DNA of 64,000 nt from Castor canadensis (lineage: Eukaryota > Chordata > Mammalia > Rodentia > Castoridae). Numbering within the stretch: position 1 is the stretch's first letter; every line of letters begins with the position of its first letter. The translations under genes were made by a program, and so were the position numbers. The notes below the pieces were generated by a model that saw only the letters and a list, made by a program, of their open reading frames with translations, ran no database searches and was not told where the DNA came from. The stretch is from the NCBI RefSeq assembly GCF_047511655.1, contig NC_133390.1, positions 117,532,083 through 117,596,082 of the forward strand. Reading direction: 5' to 3'. Below are positions 1 to 11,800 of the stretch, piece after piece.

Positions 1-478
1 AATTTTCTTGATTCTTTCCAAATATTCTTACCCCATACTAAGGCCATTTAGGTTTTTGTGTTCTGCATTTTAAAAATATGGAAGAAGGCTTAAATTTTCA
101 GTTTGGATGATATATGCATAGCTCTTGCATGCATGTGCATACTCCCTCCTTTTCTCAGCACACCCCCCTGCCATTCTGTCCCCACTCCTCCAGGGTCTCC
201 TGAAGTTCAAACTGTGTTGGAACTTGCTGTATAGCCCAGACTTTTGGGAGTATAGGCATGGGTCAGCAAACCAATTTGCACTTTCTCCTAAAGTGTAAAA
301 GTTTTTATTTTTAAGCTACTCAAATTGGTGGATATTTAAAAATATTTTGTTCTTCTGAAACCTTCCAGTTTCTCTGATGTAACTTAATATTCCCAAATGT
401 ATTTTAAATATATATTGGCCTAGGAAACTTTTATTTTTCTGTGTACATTTAAGGTGTATTCCAGTATATTTCACAAAC
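1..478. other. unassigned AT-rich sequence
   Basis: No gene, RNA or clear repeat boundary can be supported here. A stretch around 140-290 faintly resembles a decayed B1-like SINE on the minus strand, but it is too weak to call. Confidence 0.4.
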
Positions 479-1253
479 ATTGCTTATTTTCAAGGTGTAT
501 ACTGTGATGGTTTGATACATGTATACATTGTAAATTGAGTATCATAAACCAATTCCCATTTATCACTTCACACAGATATTGCTTTCTCTTTGTATGGAGA
601 GAATACTTAAGTTCAGTTCTAAGTTCTTGTCAACTAGTCTCCATGCAGTCATAAGCTCTCTAGATCTGAATCATCTCATAACTGTGAGTTTATACTTGAC
701 CAACAGCTCCTTGTATCCCCATTCCCAAACTCCTGACAAATACCATTCTACTCTTTCCTTATAGAAGTTGGACTTTGTAGATTCCACATATAAATCAGAT
801 TACAAAGCATCTTTCTGTGCCTATATTATGTGATTTAGTGAACATCTCCAGACCCTGGTTTTTTGAATCTGTGTTGCCATAGTGGCAGCATTTCCTTTCA
901 TAAGGCCTAAGTGTGTTCATAATGTGTGTATGGCATGTTTTCACTGTATTTGTGGAGAAATAATTAGGTGGCTTCCATGCTTTGCTATTGTACACAACGT
1001 TGCAATGAAATGGGAGTAGATATACTTCTTTAACATGGTGATTTTTACTTTCTTTGGTTAAAAACTTGTAAGTGGGATTTCTGGATCATGGTAGTTCTAC
1101 TTGCATTTTTTTAAAGAAACCTAACAGGTGTTAGGTAATATAGCTCATTATGGTCTTTATTTGAATTTCCCTGATAATTGTAAATATTGACTTTCTTTTT
1201 GTATACTGATTGACAATCTTCATGTCTCTGAGAGAAAATATTTAAATAAATAG

Positions 1254-1254
1254 G

Positions 1255-1299
<45 letters not shown>
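1254..1299. repeat. (TG)n microsatellite
   Basis: This is an uninterrupted run of about 22 TG units. On the minus strand it is a (CA)n tail directly following the ID-like SINE, so it probably grew out of that element's tail. Confidence 0.95.
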
Positions 1300-1300
<1 letters not shown>

Positions 1301-1372
1301 ATGTGTTGCTGGGGATGCAACCCAGAGCCTTGAGCATCCTAGGCAAGCACTCTACCACTGGGCTAAAACCAT
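1300..1372 (-). mobile_element. ID-like tRNA-derived SINE
   Basis: On the minus strand this reads as the tRNA-Ala-like ID unit: a GCTCAGTGG-type A-box area, the GCTTGCCTAGGATGC-type core and a GGTT-type B box near the 1310-1330 end. Its 3' tail is the adjacent CA run. It is inserted in the old L1 remnant. Confidence 0.75.
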
Positions 1373-1567
1373 GTTTTTGCTACTGAATTGTATGTGTTGC
1401 TTATGTATTTTGGATATTGCTTCTTTATCAGATACATGGTTTGAAAATATTTTTCTTATTCTTTGTGTTGTCCTTTCATTTTGCTGATTTTTTTCCCTTT
1501 GCTGTTGTCCAATTTTACTTCTGTTGCTTGTGCTTTTGGTGTCACATCTGTTATGAGAATCTCAAGC

Positions 1568-1890
1568 TGAGATCCAGGACATTGAGGCAGTTAAGCAGCA
1601 AGCAACGTTTTGTTGGGCCAACCCAGACCTAGCAGACTCATGTGCAAAGGATGAGCCCCAAGAACAAAGAGGTCTCACCTTATACACCCTTGCAAGCAGG
1701 TTACAGAGGCAAACAGTAAAGCTCAACTTACATGTGGCTGCATGTGGCTTTATTGGCAATTTAATTTCCCCAGTGTAATATGACCTTCATGTTTCAATTC
1801 TTTTTTATCTCTGTTTTGCCATCCCTTCCATGTCTTGTCAGAATACAGCCTGTCTTTTTTTCCTGGCCCTTCTCCCTGCTACACATACAG
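1568..1890 (-). mobile_element. solitary LTR (endogenous retrovirus, probably class I)
   Basis: This block interrupts the old L1, whose text resumes on the right at about 1895. Read on the minus strand it has LTR-like layout: a TATA-like GTGTATAAGG at about 1678-1687, a G-rich GGGCTCATCC stretch, a degenerate polyadenylation signal near 1607, then a run ending in CA at 1568. The left edge fits the TG...CA rule of LTRs. The right edge and the target-site duplication are not certain, and no internal retroviral genes are attached. The family is not identified. Confidence 0.5.
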
Positions 1891-2040
1891 ATATTATTGC
1901 TGAGAGACCCATGTCATGGAATTTTCCAATTTTTTAGGAGATTCAGGGATTCAGGCCCAATGCATAAGTATTTAGTCCATTTTGAATTTATTTCCATGTA
2001 ATGTGAAATAAGAGTCTTAGACTTCCAGTTTTCTTGCCTC

Positions 2041-3409
2041 AGATGAAGTCTCCTTGGTGGAGTGCACTTGGTGGCCCCCAGTGCATCCATCTGGACACAC
2101 ACATCTCCTGTGGAACCCTATGCCCCAGAAACTGCTAGATCCTGCCTTCAGCAGAAGCCAGCTGTGCCCTCTACTGCCATTGTGGCTCAACAACTGCAGC
2201 TCTAGAGATCCAGGTCATGCTTGCCACTCTGCTGCTCTGTGCAAGCCAGAGGAGGAGGAGAAAGTGAACAATGCAGACAGCAGAGCCAGCTGTGTGTGCA
2301 GAGGAAGAGGAGCATGTGCAATTATGGAGCTGGGCAGTGGTGCACTGCTGCTCTCCTGGATGCCAGGGTTGTATTTATTCCATTTAAGGTGTCTCTCTTA
2401 AGCTTTGGTCTCAGGATCCAACAATCACATTTTAAATGGATACATCCAAGGCTTGGCATAGTATTTTTGCAGAGCTTTGTGACCATAATCATGGGATAAT
2501 TTAAGCACATTTCTGTTAATTGAAAAATCACTTTAGGATATTTGCTGCCGTTCCCTGTTTCCCCTCCAGCCCTACAGTACCATGGATCTACACTGTCTGT
2601 AGAGATTTGCTTTTACAGTCCTGCACTGTGTAGTCTTTTGCTTCTGATTACTTTGTTTTTATTTTAAGTTTCTTTCCTGTTGTAGCATATCTAGTTGCTT
2701 TATTTTGCTTGCTGAATCATACAAAGGACTACATTTTCTTTTTCCTTTGTAGTCATTAACATTTGGTTTGTTTGTATTTGAATGTGACCTCAGCTGCAGT
2801 GAACCCTTTGTTAAGTGGTGCCCTCAGGACACTGGCTGATTCTGTGATCCTCAAACCAGTGTGAGCAATCCACCTTGGGTTTAGATCAATTGGAATACAC
2901 AAATATACATACTGCACATATTTCAAGGATTTGATTTCCCAAATTGAAAATTATGAACCATGAGGAAATTACCATAGTAAATGTTCATGGATAGTAGATA
3001 CATTCCCAAGTGTTCAGATATTAGAATTATGCTTAGTGTTTAAATCAACAAAAGATAAAAATATTTTAAAAATAATATCTAATGTTCAGAAGATTGTCTA
3101 TGGAAAAACCAATGCTTGAGAAGCAAGTGTTGGGGAGAAAAAGCAGGCTTTGTTGTGGAAGGAGGTAGAGTAATTTCTCCAGACCCTACTTCCAAGTCTT
3201 TGGGGAAGCAGGGGATATTTATATGAAGATCAGGTTAGGAACTATGTGTAGTATTTCCCAGAAACTCAAGCTGTCTGATGTTTTCACTCTGAACACAGAT
3301 AATCAAGTGATGGAGTGTTCTTACCTTGAGGGCAAGACAGTGAGGGATGTAGAGTGAAGTTCATATTTTGGGAACAGGGATAAAGCAAGATGGAATCACT
3401 GATTGCAAC
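2041..3409. other. unassigned sequence, no gene seen
   Basis: Open frames up to about 115 codons occur near 2054-2401, but they overlap each other in several frames and lack any recognisable domain. The 2050-2400 part is more GC-rich than its surroundings and could be part of an old LTR element. I cannot assign it. Confidence 0.4.
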
Positions 3410-3414
3410 AGCTT

Positions 3415-3655
3415 GTTGCATAAAGAGCAAGAAATTCCAAACAGTTCTGGGGCTCAAACCCAGGGCCTGCTTCATTGATAGCAAGTGTTTACCACTGATC
3501 TACAACCCCAGCTTCCCTACCCCACACACAGACTTTTGAGATGGAGTTTCATTATGGTGGTCAGGCCTGCCTTCATGTTCTAGATTCAAGTGATTTTCCT
3601 ACCTCAGCTTCCCAATTATCTTGGACTACAGGCAAATGCCCCCATGCCCACCTGC
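3415..3655 (-). mobile_element. dimeric SINE, B1-like half plus ID-like half
   Basis: On the minus strand the element begins near 3655 with a B1-like (7SL-derived) head, recognisable by the ACTACAGGCA and AATTATCTTGG-type stretches in the + strand view. It continues into an ID-like tRNA half at about 3430-3515 with the ACCACTGATCTACAACCCC motif in the + strand view. This order, 7SL part first and tRNA part second, is that of B1-dID elements known from several rodent families. Both halves are diverged by many substitutions. Confidence 0.7.
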
Positions 3656-5449
3656 AGTCAAATCTTCAGTGTTTTTCAAAAATTTGAAAATGAACTCAGT
3701 AAAGATGAACATGCTACTGAGGAGATTTTATTCCATGTACTGTTGAAAAAAATCTTTTTCTGTAATTGCTTGATACACACAAAGACTATTAACCAATCAG
3801 AGTTAGTCTGTAAGAGTGTGCCTCATCCATAATTGTCTTCCAGGATAGCTCATTTGAATACAGAGTATAAATAGGCCATTCTCATGTTTGTATCTGCCAT
3901 GCTTTTTCTGAGAGTCCAGTTGTTCCTCTACATTGGGTTTTGCCATTACCCAAAAGTTCTCCAGAGCATCAGCCTTGAGTCCTAAAACAAAGTGGTGAGG
4001 AGGATGGAGTGATGATAGGAATAAAGGCTGTTTTACAGGTGTGTGAGGTGCCGCATGCTTGTTCACACTATATTAGAGAAGCTTTCCTGGCCTTTGTATT
4101 CTCTATCCCACTCAAACATCTGAGTTGTGGTGGTTCTTGTTGTCAGTGTCTGTGTGAGCATGGTTTAGAGGTGGAGGCTGTTAGCATAGGCCCTGAACAT
4201 ACTCCTCCTGGAGGACAGGATTAGAGAAAAGTGTGATGTATACATGTGCATATATATCCTCCTGGAATAGGCTACAGTTGTACCAGATTCTTCCTGTGGG
4301 AACTACCTGGCTGCTGCAGCATCTCTAGGTAAGAAAGGGCATCTCAGGCCTGGTATGGAGAAGTGTGTTTCCATTGCCTGGTCTTTGGCCTCAGGGCTCC
4401 ACATGTGTCATCCTTAGGTAATGCCTGGGCATTGAGGATCAGTTTTTGTTGCCAGAGGGATCCAGTTCAATTTCAGAAGGAATGTGCCTATCTGCCTAAT
4501 GTTACCAGATTGGGAACTGCCAGCTGTCATTTTTTGTTGGGGAGGGACACTAAGACTCTCTACTACCCTGTTGTTTTTTATTACATTTCATAGTTCTTTG
4601 GGTGATTTTTATATTATTTTAAGTGTTTGTATTCAGTGGAGAGAAGGGAAAACTAGATCAGTGTTCTCTTTGTCCAGACAGAAGTTTAAGCTAACAGCCA
4701 TTTGTTGACTCAGAATTCTGCCTTCCTGAAATCATTTATGTTGGCTTTTTGAAGGTCTTCCAACACAAAAGTAACAAAAGTCATCTCAATGATTTGCTGA
4801 CTAGATGGCAGCATTTCCCCTGCTGAACTCAGGATTCTGCCTCTCTTTTGGACCTTAACTATATGAGTAGATTTCAAGGGAAAAATCTCTGTTCTTATCT
4901 GTTCAGTGTTAAGGTCCCTGAGTGTAGTTTTAATAAGATAACTGCCATATTAAACCTAGCATTTGCAGCTCATGCCACATTGTGAATACCAGGACTGCAT
5001 TGTCTAATTTTTCCAATCATAGGTAATGTATGTTGAACCTGGTCATATTAGTCTGCTCCAAAAATTTAAGTTTTCATTTTGCTTGCTGTGGATTTTGTGT
5101 TTCTGCTAGAATATTTTTAAAACCTTTCACTATTTTAAAATATAGGTCTTTCAAGTTCATGTCAGTATGATAGATGGCAAACACCATTTTTCCAGTTGTA
5201 TTAACAATGAGTGATAATAAGTGCTAATATGTTAATCTGAAAAGACATCCCAATTTGTGAGTTTGATTTACAAAAAAGTCAAACTGTGAAGACCCAGCCA
5301 GTTACGATTTAACCTCTGAAGCTGAAAGATTTTGAAATTTAAGGCAATTAAATTGATGACTATTTTAAAGTAATTCTGTCCTTTGAAAACTTGCTATTAT
5401 ATTTAAGACAAACCTTAAAATAATTTTAATGTATTTTAACTCATGAAGT
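3656..5449. other. unassigned sequence, no gene seen
   Basis: Only short frames without domains occur here. No RNA gene, SINE or L1 text is clear. Confidence 0.4.
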
Positions 5450-6170
5450 AGTTTTTTTTTTTCACATTGATTGTGGCAATGTTGACAAATGAAAGTTGTT
5501 CATATTCAGTATGTACTTAGTGGTTTGATATGTGTGTGCATTCTGTATGATCACCACAGTCACTTTGCAAATACCTTATGATGGGTGGGGATATAACATT
5601 GCTTAACAAGGGTAAGACCTGGAGTTCTATGTCTGGGCTACATCCCAGCTGTTTCCTGTTTTTATTCCCTGGGGTGAGGACACTTCAAATCTCCTCTGAG
5701 CAGATTTCAGTTACAAAATGCATCATTATTAGCTTGACTCATCATGCTGTACATTAGGTCTCCAGAACTTGTCTTTCAACTGCATATTTGTTCCCTTTGA
5801 TCCACATCTCCCCATTTCCCACAACCTGGCAATGGGCCATGTTGTTCTCTGCTTCTGTAAGTTTGACTTACATATGAAAGTGAAATAAGATGGTGTTTTT
5901 CTCTGTTAGGCTATGTGAAATGTCCTTAAGAATCCATCCTCTGGACATATGTTGTCACAAATGGTAGAATTGTTGCCTGTTTTAAAAACAAGGAATGGCA
6001 TTAGAATGTGCGTATGTCACGTTTTTTATTCCTCCATCTATAGACAATTAGGTCATTCCCTTATCTTGGTATTTTGAGTAATGCAGTAAATGTGAGACTG
6101 CAGCTACTCTAGTGATTTTATTTCCTTTGGATATATACTTAGAAGTGGTACTTCTGGCTCATCTGTAATA
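5450..6170 (-). mobile_element. old L1 3' end remnant
   Basis: The sequence resembles the reverse complement of an ancient L1 3' UTR and the end of ORF2. The stretch near 5735-5850 (trinucleotide order around ATGCTGTACATTAGGTCTCCAG) and the ORF2-terminal text at 5880-6170 are typical. No reading frame survives. A faint ID-like block may lie at 5580-5660. It is a second remnant of the same age class as 479-2040. Confidence 0.55.
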
Positions 6171-8540
6171 GGTGTTATGGACCCACACTTCTGTGTCCCT
6201 GAGGACAGGACTTCTGTCCTGGGGCAGGAGTTAAGAATTGTTAGAACATTGGGAAATACACTGTTAAATAGTGTTAAAGTACTGTTAATGACTAGTCTTG
6301 ATTGTAATCATCTCTTAACTGTGTTTATTTTTCTTCTTTAAGTGTGTTGAGATGTTGGGAATTGGGGAAGGTTGGCAGCTGTTAGAACCTTTCCCAGGGC
6401 CATAACTTCTTTGAACCAAGGACTGCTAGCTAGGCAGCCATATTTCTCTCATGTTGGGACCAGCTTCTTTCACTCCAAAGAATGACTCCATCTCCAGAAA
6501 GTACTGCCTTAGCAAGCAGCTTGCACCAGGCTTTTACAACCACAAGACTCAGTGAACTGTAGAACACCTTGTATCCAATTCCAGTCCATAGGGGAGGACA
6601 CTTTCTTCTCCAGGTTTCCCAGGTGACCTGTGAGAGGTGCCAACACAATCCTTCATTTTCATGAAGGGATAGCTATGAGTAATAATTCTCCCTCCCTTTC
6701 TCCTCCCCCCATCTTTTCTGTCTTTCCAGCTCTTGCTGTCCTCGGGCTATTCAAGAAGGAAAACTGCTTGCTCACTTGTGAGCATATGGGAGACATGCTT
6801 CTGTGCAGTGCTGCCCCTTGATTTTGCAACATTAGGTCCAAATAACTTCTCTCAAGGGTTTGCCTACTTCAGATTCTCTTTAGTACATCAGTGAACTGTA
6901 AACTCAGAGAAGAGATGCAGCCAAGGTGGAGGTAGAGGCAATTGCAGTGGCAGTGCTGAAAGCAATTCCCATAATAGCAGGAGACATGGGCAGAGCAGCA
7001 TCAGGGCCATCAGCAGCTGGCAGGAACATTGGCAGACATTAACCTACATCAGAGAAACTGTCAGCTGGAATGGCCTCAAGCTGACTGCAGTCCTTTAGGC
7101 CTGTGGCCGGATGATGTCATATGCTCAAAACCCAGAGAAGAGCTGTAACACACACTCCACAGGCTGTCAAGTATGCCAGGATCTAACTAGACCCCAAGGT
7201 GTGTGCACACAAACCTTCCAAGAGCCCAGAATAAGCTGGAGGAGCTTCCCTTCACCTACCCTGAGTTCCTATCTGGGGAAAGCAGAAGGACCCTTGCCAG
7301 CTAGTTTGTGATGTAATGTGGCTTGATATGGGATCCCTCTTTCAGTGGTCCAGAAAAAAAGTGGTCAAAAAGCACAGACCTTCCTCATGGGAGACAGTGG
7401 CCACCTGAACCTTTGCTTCAGGGTCAGTCACAATTGGTATGGTTCTTCCCAGCCACCTCCAGCTGTACCCTCTCCCCCACTGGAGACATTTGTTCTTTAT
7501 TTTGAAGTAGTCCTCATTGATTTGCAACTTGTAGGGGCCAAGCCTTGATCACCAGGTTGGGCTGTGGACTGGTTGCACCTTTGCATGCTTTGGTTCACAA
7601 TATTTGGTGGGCTATAGGTTAGATGCCTCAAAACACTATTTGGGATTTTGGGGTGAGCCACAATAGTGATTTTCATCTTGGTTTATGAGGCAGCTTTGGG
7701 GTTTTATGCCAGTCTAAGGATCTTTACTTTGTATAGTTACTACTACCTCAGTAGTGGGATGTGTGGTAGTTTTGGAGATTTGATGAATTTTGGTTGTGTA
7801 GACACTGCATTGGAATGAAAGATCAGTTATACCTTGCCCTGGTTTTTGTGGCCTTGGTCTGGTTTCAGAAATTTTGATTTGAGCAATTGGTTATATATAT
7901 ACAACTGAGTGTTTTTTATGTTGGTTTCTGAAACCTTACGAAGTTTTGGTATGGTTTCTAGGAACTTTGTGTAGACTTAGGCCAGTGAGAATTTATAAGA
8001 ATTTGTTTTGTGAGTATTTCAAGGACTCAGTATCTACATTGAATATTTGTACATGGCAAAAAGTAGCCCAAGAAAGTATTGTGACTTTTTTTTGTCTCAT
8101 AAGACACATTATCTCATTCTTTCTCTACTGCATAAGCCAAGTAGATCTACAGGATACACTGCTGGTATTCCAAAGGATTTGCCCGTTGGGTGTCTATTGG
8201 CTAACTGGATTCCATTTAAGTCAGAGAGGCTCAAGAAAAAGAGACTAGCACTCCTTTGTAACAATACTTGGCCATAGCACAAAGTAAGGTGCTAGTGAAA
8301 TTGGCCACAGAATGGATCTCTAAGCTACAGAATTATCTTCCAGTGAAAATTATCTTATATAAATGTGGAAAACCTTCCTATGGCCAGACCTTCATTAAAA
8401 TGTATACAAGAACCCTAGACTGAAAAATTCCTGTTGTGTTTATGTAACCACAATACCCAAGGTCCCTGAACCTTCCAATCCTGAGCAATACACCCAATGA
8501 GGACAAAAGTTAAAGATCCCAAACTCCCTTATGTGCCTTA
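6171..8540. other. unassigned, possibly LTR and leader of a decayed retrovirus
   Basis: No gene is supported. The block lies upstream of a gag-like remnant and the stretch TTTGGTGGGCTATAGG at about 7609-7624 loosely resembles a tRNA-Pro-type primer binding site region, so an LTR and leader may be hidden here. I could not fix LTR edges. Open frames of 60-100 codons (for example 7946-8248) have no recognisable domain. Confidence 0.3.
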
Positions 8541-8858
8541 ATGGAGGAGTCCAGAAGGAAAGAAAATGATGCAGCTCATCTTAATAATCATGTCAGGGTA
8601 ACCCTAAGAGTCCCCCCAGGGTTTACCAAATCAGATTCACGGTGCCTGAGTAAGAACCAGTACGCATATTGTTGGAAGGAAGGCCACTGCAAAGGGGACT
8701 GTCCTAACCTTACCAAGGAAGGCTGGACAGGAAGCAACCCCATCAAGCCTCAGTCCAACCAGGGTTTCCTGATGAGGGGAGATTGGCCCTTGTGTTATGG
8801 AGGCCCAGGGGGCCTCAATGTTATCTTGGCATGGGGTACTTTTTGCCATGATAGGTAA
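8541..8858 (+). pseudogene. decayed retroviral gag fragment with nucleocapsid zinc knuckle
   Basis: A 105-codon frame carries a CCHC-like zinc knuckle, the RNA-packaging motif of retroviral nucleocapsid. From residue 41 the spacing fits the CX2CX4HX4C pattern, with Cys44, His49 and Cys54 in place and proline next. The first position is Tyr41 instead of Cys, so the knuckle should not bind zinc properly. An acidic and basic segment precedes it, as at the capsid-nucleocapsid boundary of class I (gammaretrovirus-like) elements, and one knuckle rather than two also points to that class. No start, matrix, capsid, protease or polymerase frame is intact around it. The assignment rests on this motif alone; a cellular zinc-knuckle origin is less likely. 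Confidence 0.5.
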
Positions 8859-11800
8859 TTGTGATTTCCTGGATCTCATGGGTAAGAAATCTCTTATGTG
8901 TGTGTGAGTCTATATTGCATGTCTATGTGCACATATTTACAGGGCAACAAAATGACCTAAGGAAAATTGAGTGCTCATTTATCAAAAAATATGGTCCAAA
9001 TGTTAAAGGAAAATTGTAGGTAGAGAAGAGTTGTTTAATATTGGCAAAAAATCTGATGTGTCTTTTGATTTACCAAGTGCCCTTAAATTTAACATTTTTT
9101 ACCTTATCAAAGTGGGTCCCCTTGTGTCCATACAGACAAGGTTTCCACCATGGCTGAAGAAAAGCATCTGCCTCAACCTTCTTAGTTCAGTTTTCTCTAT
9201 GGTTGGTGAGTGCTCTGGATTTCCCTGGTTCCTATTGCCCCTGACCCCAGATAATATTATATGCTGTGTCTGCATGATAAAATATTGCAGGGAATTCTTT
9301 TCAAATCATCTACGGACATGTGAGCACTCTTAGTGTTAAGACTGTTAAGTCACAAATGTTTTATGATTCATGTGACTTAAGTCAATCTTCACATGAACTA
9401 ATTTAAAGTTTCTGGAACTTTTTCACATAGGTTACTGGCCAAATACAATGGGCTTCTCAAAATACAATACATTTGGGTCCTTTCAAGGGGTTAAAACTCA
9501 CAGTGTGTAATTGTTAAAGCAAGAAGTTGCAAAAAACAAAATTTAAACTGTGATTCCGTAAAGGAACTGGAAAAGTCCTTCTTGGCAGGAAGCATAATTT
9601 CATGATTGTTTCAAATGATTATGAAGCAAGGCAGAAAGGAACCAGTAAGTAGGAAACAGGAAGGATGTAGAAGTTTGAGAAATGGAATATTTCAATTAAG
9701 AAAGTGAAAAGGATGAGTGTATGTTTATGGATTTGAAAGGACTTGGTAAAGTAAGATTTTTGTCCCATGACTGGATGGCTAAAGAGAAGGAAAATGGCAA
9801 CAATGTGTTTAAGTGAAGTTTCAGAAGGTCTGTGAAGAGTAAGTGTAATTGTTAACTATAATTGTTGTCTCTTAACAACCAAGTTTAGAAAAAAGATATC
9901 AATGAGTGCTCTTAGAATTGGCTTTTAGCAAAATTGAAGTCCTCTATTGGTCTGTTGGGTCCCTCCTAACACTTGGTAATTACCACATAGAATTGGTGAC
10001 TAAACCCTCACCTATGGAGCAGATGAGATCAAGTTAGCAGTGAACCCTAGACTGGCAGAACTGACCTGGGTGTTCACAACCAAGAGTTACAGGTCAAAAC
10101 TGAGGAAAATAAAAGACAGAAGTACAGTCAGCCTTTGACTTTCATCCTCAAATGCCAGCCAGAACCCAGTGGACAGTTGGACCATTTCAAAGGAGAGGGG
10201 TCCTGCAACTCCTGCAAACCACTGGACTTCCCTATTGGGAAGAACACAAAGAGCATAGATACTAGGAGCCAAGAGGCCACTTATGAGACCTCAAAGTTGC
10301 CCCTAAAGGAGCATAGGCTGATCTTAGAAGTAGGAAGGAGAGGAGGTTGTTTGCCAACATAAGAACCACATACTCAGTCTTGAACACCTGGAGGAGAAGT
10401 AGAACCAGAAGTTAGACTATTATAAGTCTGTAAGAAAGTGCCCAGTGAACTTGAAAGCATGTAATGCATGGCTGAATGGGAACAGAAGTTAAGAAAATGG
10501 CTCAGGTTATTTTGAAGTTGATAAAATTAAGGTAAAATCAAAAGACTAATAGGATCCCACTGTAGAAAAAGAAGTGGCAGATAAAGTCTAGCTTAGTCAG
10601 TTTGATGGAAAGACTAGATGTGTTTGAGAAAACCAAGTTCTAGTGTAGCTAGAATGGCTCTTGGCCTAAAACTATACTGTGTCATAGAAATATTGAGAGT
10701 GAAAAGACATCAATAATAATAAATGAGTAGCCACTTTCCAAGCCAGTGGACTTTTACTTCCTTCAAAAACGTCCCAGATGATTCTAAGGTCCAGCCAGGT
10801 AAGAACCTCTGAGTTCAATCATAAGCACAAGAAAACTGTAGGAATTTAAAATGGGAAGCAGAAAATTTAGAAGCTGCTTAAAGTATCATGGTCCTACCAT
10901 GATTCAGGAAGAAGGAAGACAGCATGACTAGGGTAAAGGGTAAGGAAACACCATTTTGGAAAAGGGGAATGGCAACTAAGATGATTAAAGGACAACTACT
11001 CCCACAAGTTTCCAGGATAGTCAAGGCTCTTCCAGCACAAACTTCCCACTGGTTAAAGCCTTACAGCTAATGTAGGGTAAAATGTTCAGTGGTCAGTCCA
11101 GTTCTTCGGATGGGTTTTGGTGCCATGTGCCAATGCAATCCACTGAGAAAGAAGGGGACTATCAACAGCCACCACTTTGCCTCTCCCATAATGGACAGGA
11201 AGTTATTGCCTTCTTTTTTTTTCTTGGAAGGCAGAGATGGTCCCTAGGAGGATGGCTGTCACCAACCATATTGGTGACCAAAAGCACAGTTCCCTTAAAA
11301 GCCAGGGAAAAAACTAGGCAGGTAAAAGCGGCTGAAAGGGCAGCCTTGAACAACAAAGCTGAAAATTTCTGGACTATATGGCATGCTCTCACTTGCCTGG
11401 TGACCTGAAAATCATGGTGGTTATTACCACTAAAATATTATGGGCAATTTTGTTTTCAGGGCAGCATCACTAAGAGAAGTATAAACAGAAGTCACCAATA
11501 ACGTGGTGAAGTATAAACAGAAGTCACCAATAACGTGGTGACATACTTTGGTTAATTATTTCCACTTCAGCCAAGCCCAGAAATTAAAGAGGAATATTAT
11601 TCATAAAATTTATGTCTTTCAAAACACTACTTACAGTTCAAACAAGTCTTCAAGAAAATGATACAACATGCCCTCCCAGAGAGTACAGTGTTAACTCCAG
11701 AGAGACTGAAATGCCACTGATCCAAAGTGTAATTTATAACTAAACTTTGATGATTACAAATTTATTTCAGTTTAGAGAATACATTAGTAATTTCTTTGTA

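Larger units (their letters stand above)
479..2040 (-). mobile_element. old L1 remnant (3' UTR and ORF2 C-terminal part), interrupted
   Basis: The sequence reads as the reverse complement of an ancient mammalian L1 3' end. The order of recognisable stretches is a 3' UTR near 480-780, the ORF2 C-terminal region that ends in the usual text on target-site and alignment with later L1s near 800-1250, and more upstream ORF2 text at 1375-1560 and 1900-2040. No long frame survives. Two later insertions split it: an ID-like SINE with a (CA)n tail at 1254-1372 and an LTR at about 1568-1890. The divergence and the insertions make it older than the L1 copies further right. Confidence 0.65.

Noticed and set aside
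1111-1487. Frames over the TG repeat, both strands
   Set aside because: Simple translations of the dinucleotide repeat.
2054-2401. 115-codon frame as a small gene
   Set aside because: Several frames overlap, there is no domain or conserved feature, and the region adjoins old repeats.
5580-5660. ID-like SINE fragment
   Set aside because: A few tRNA-like stretches only; too diverged to support.
7609-7624. Retroviral primer binding site
   Set aside because: Only a loose likeness to the expected site and no LTR edge directly before it, so it is mentioned as a possibility but not called.
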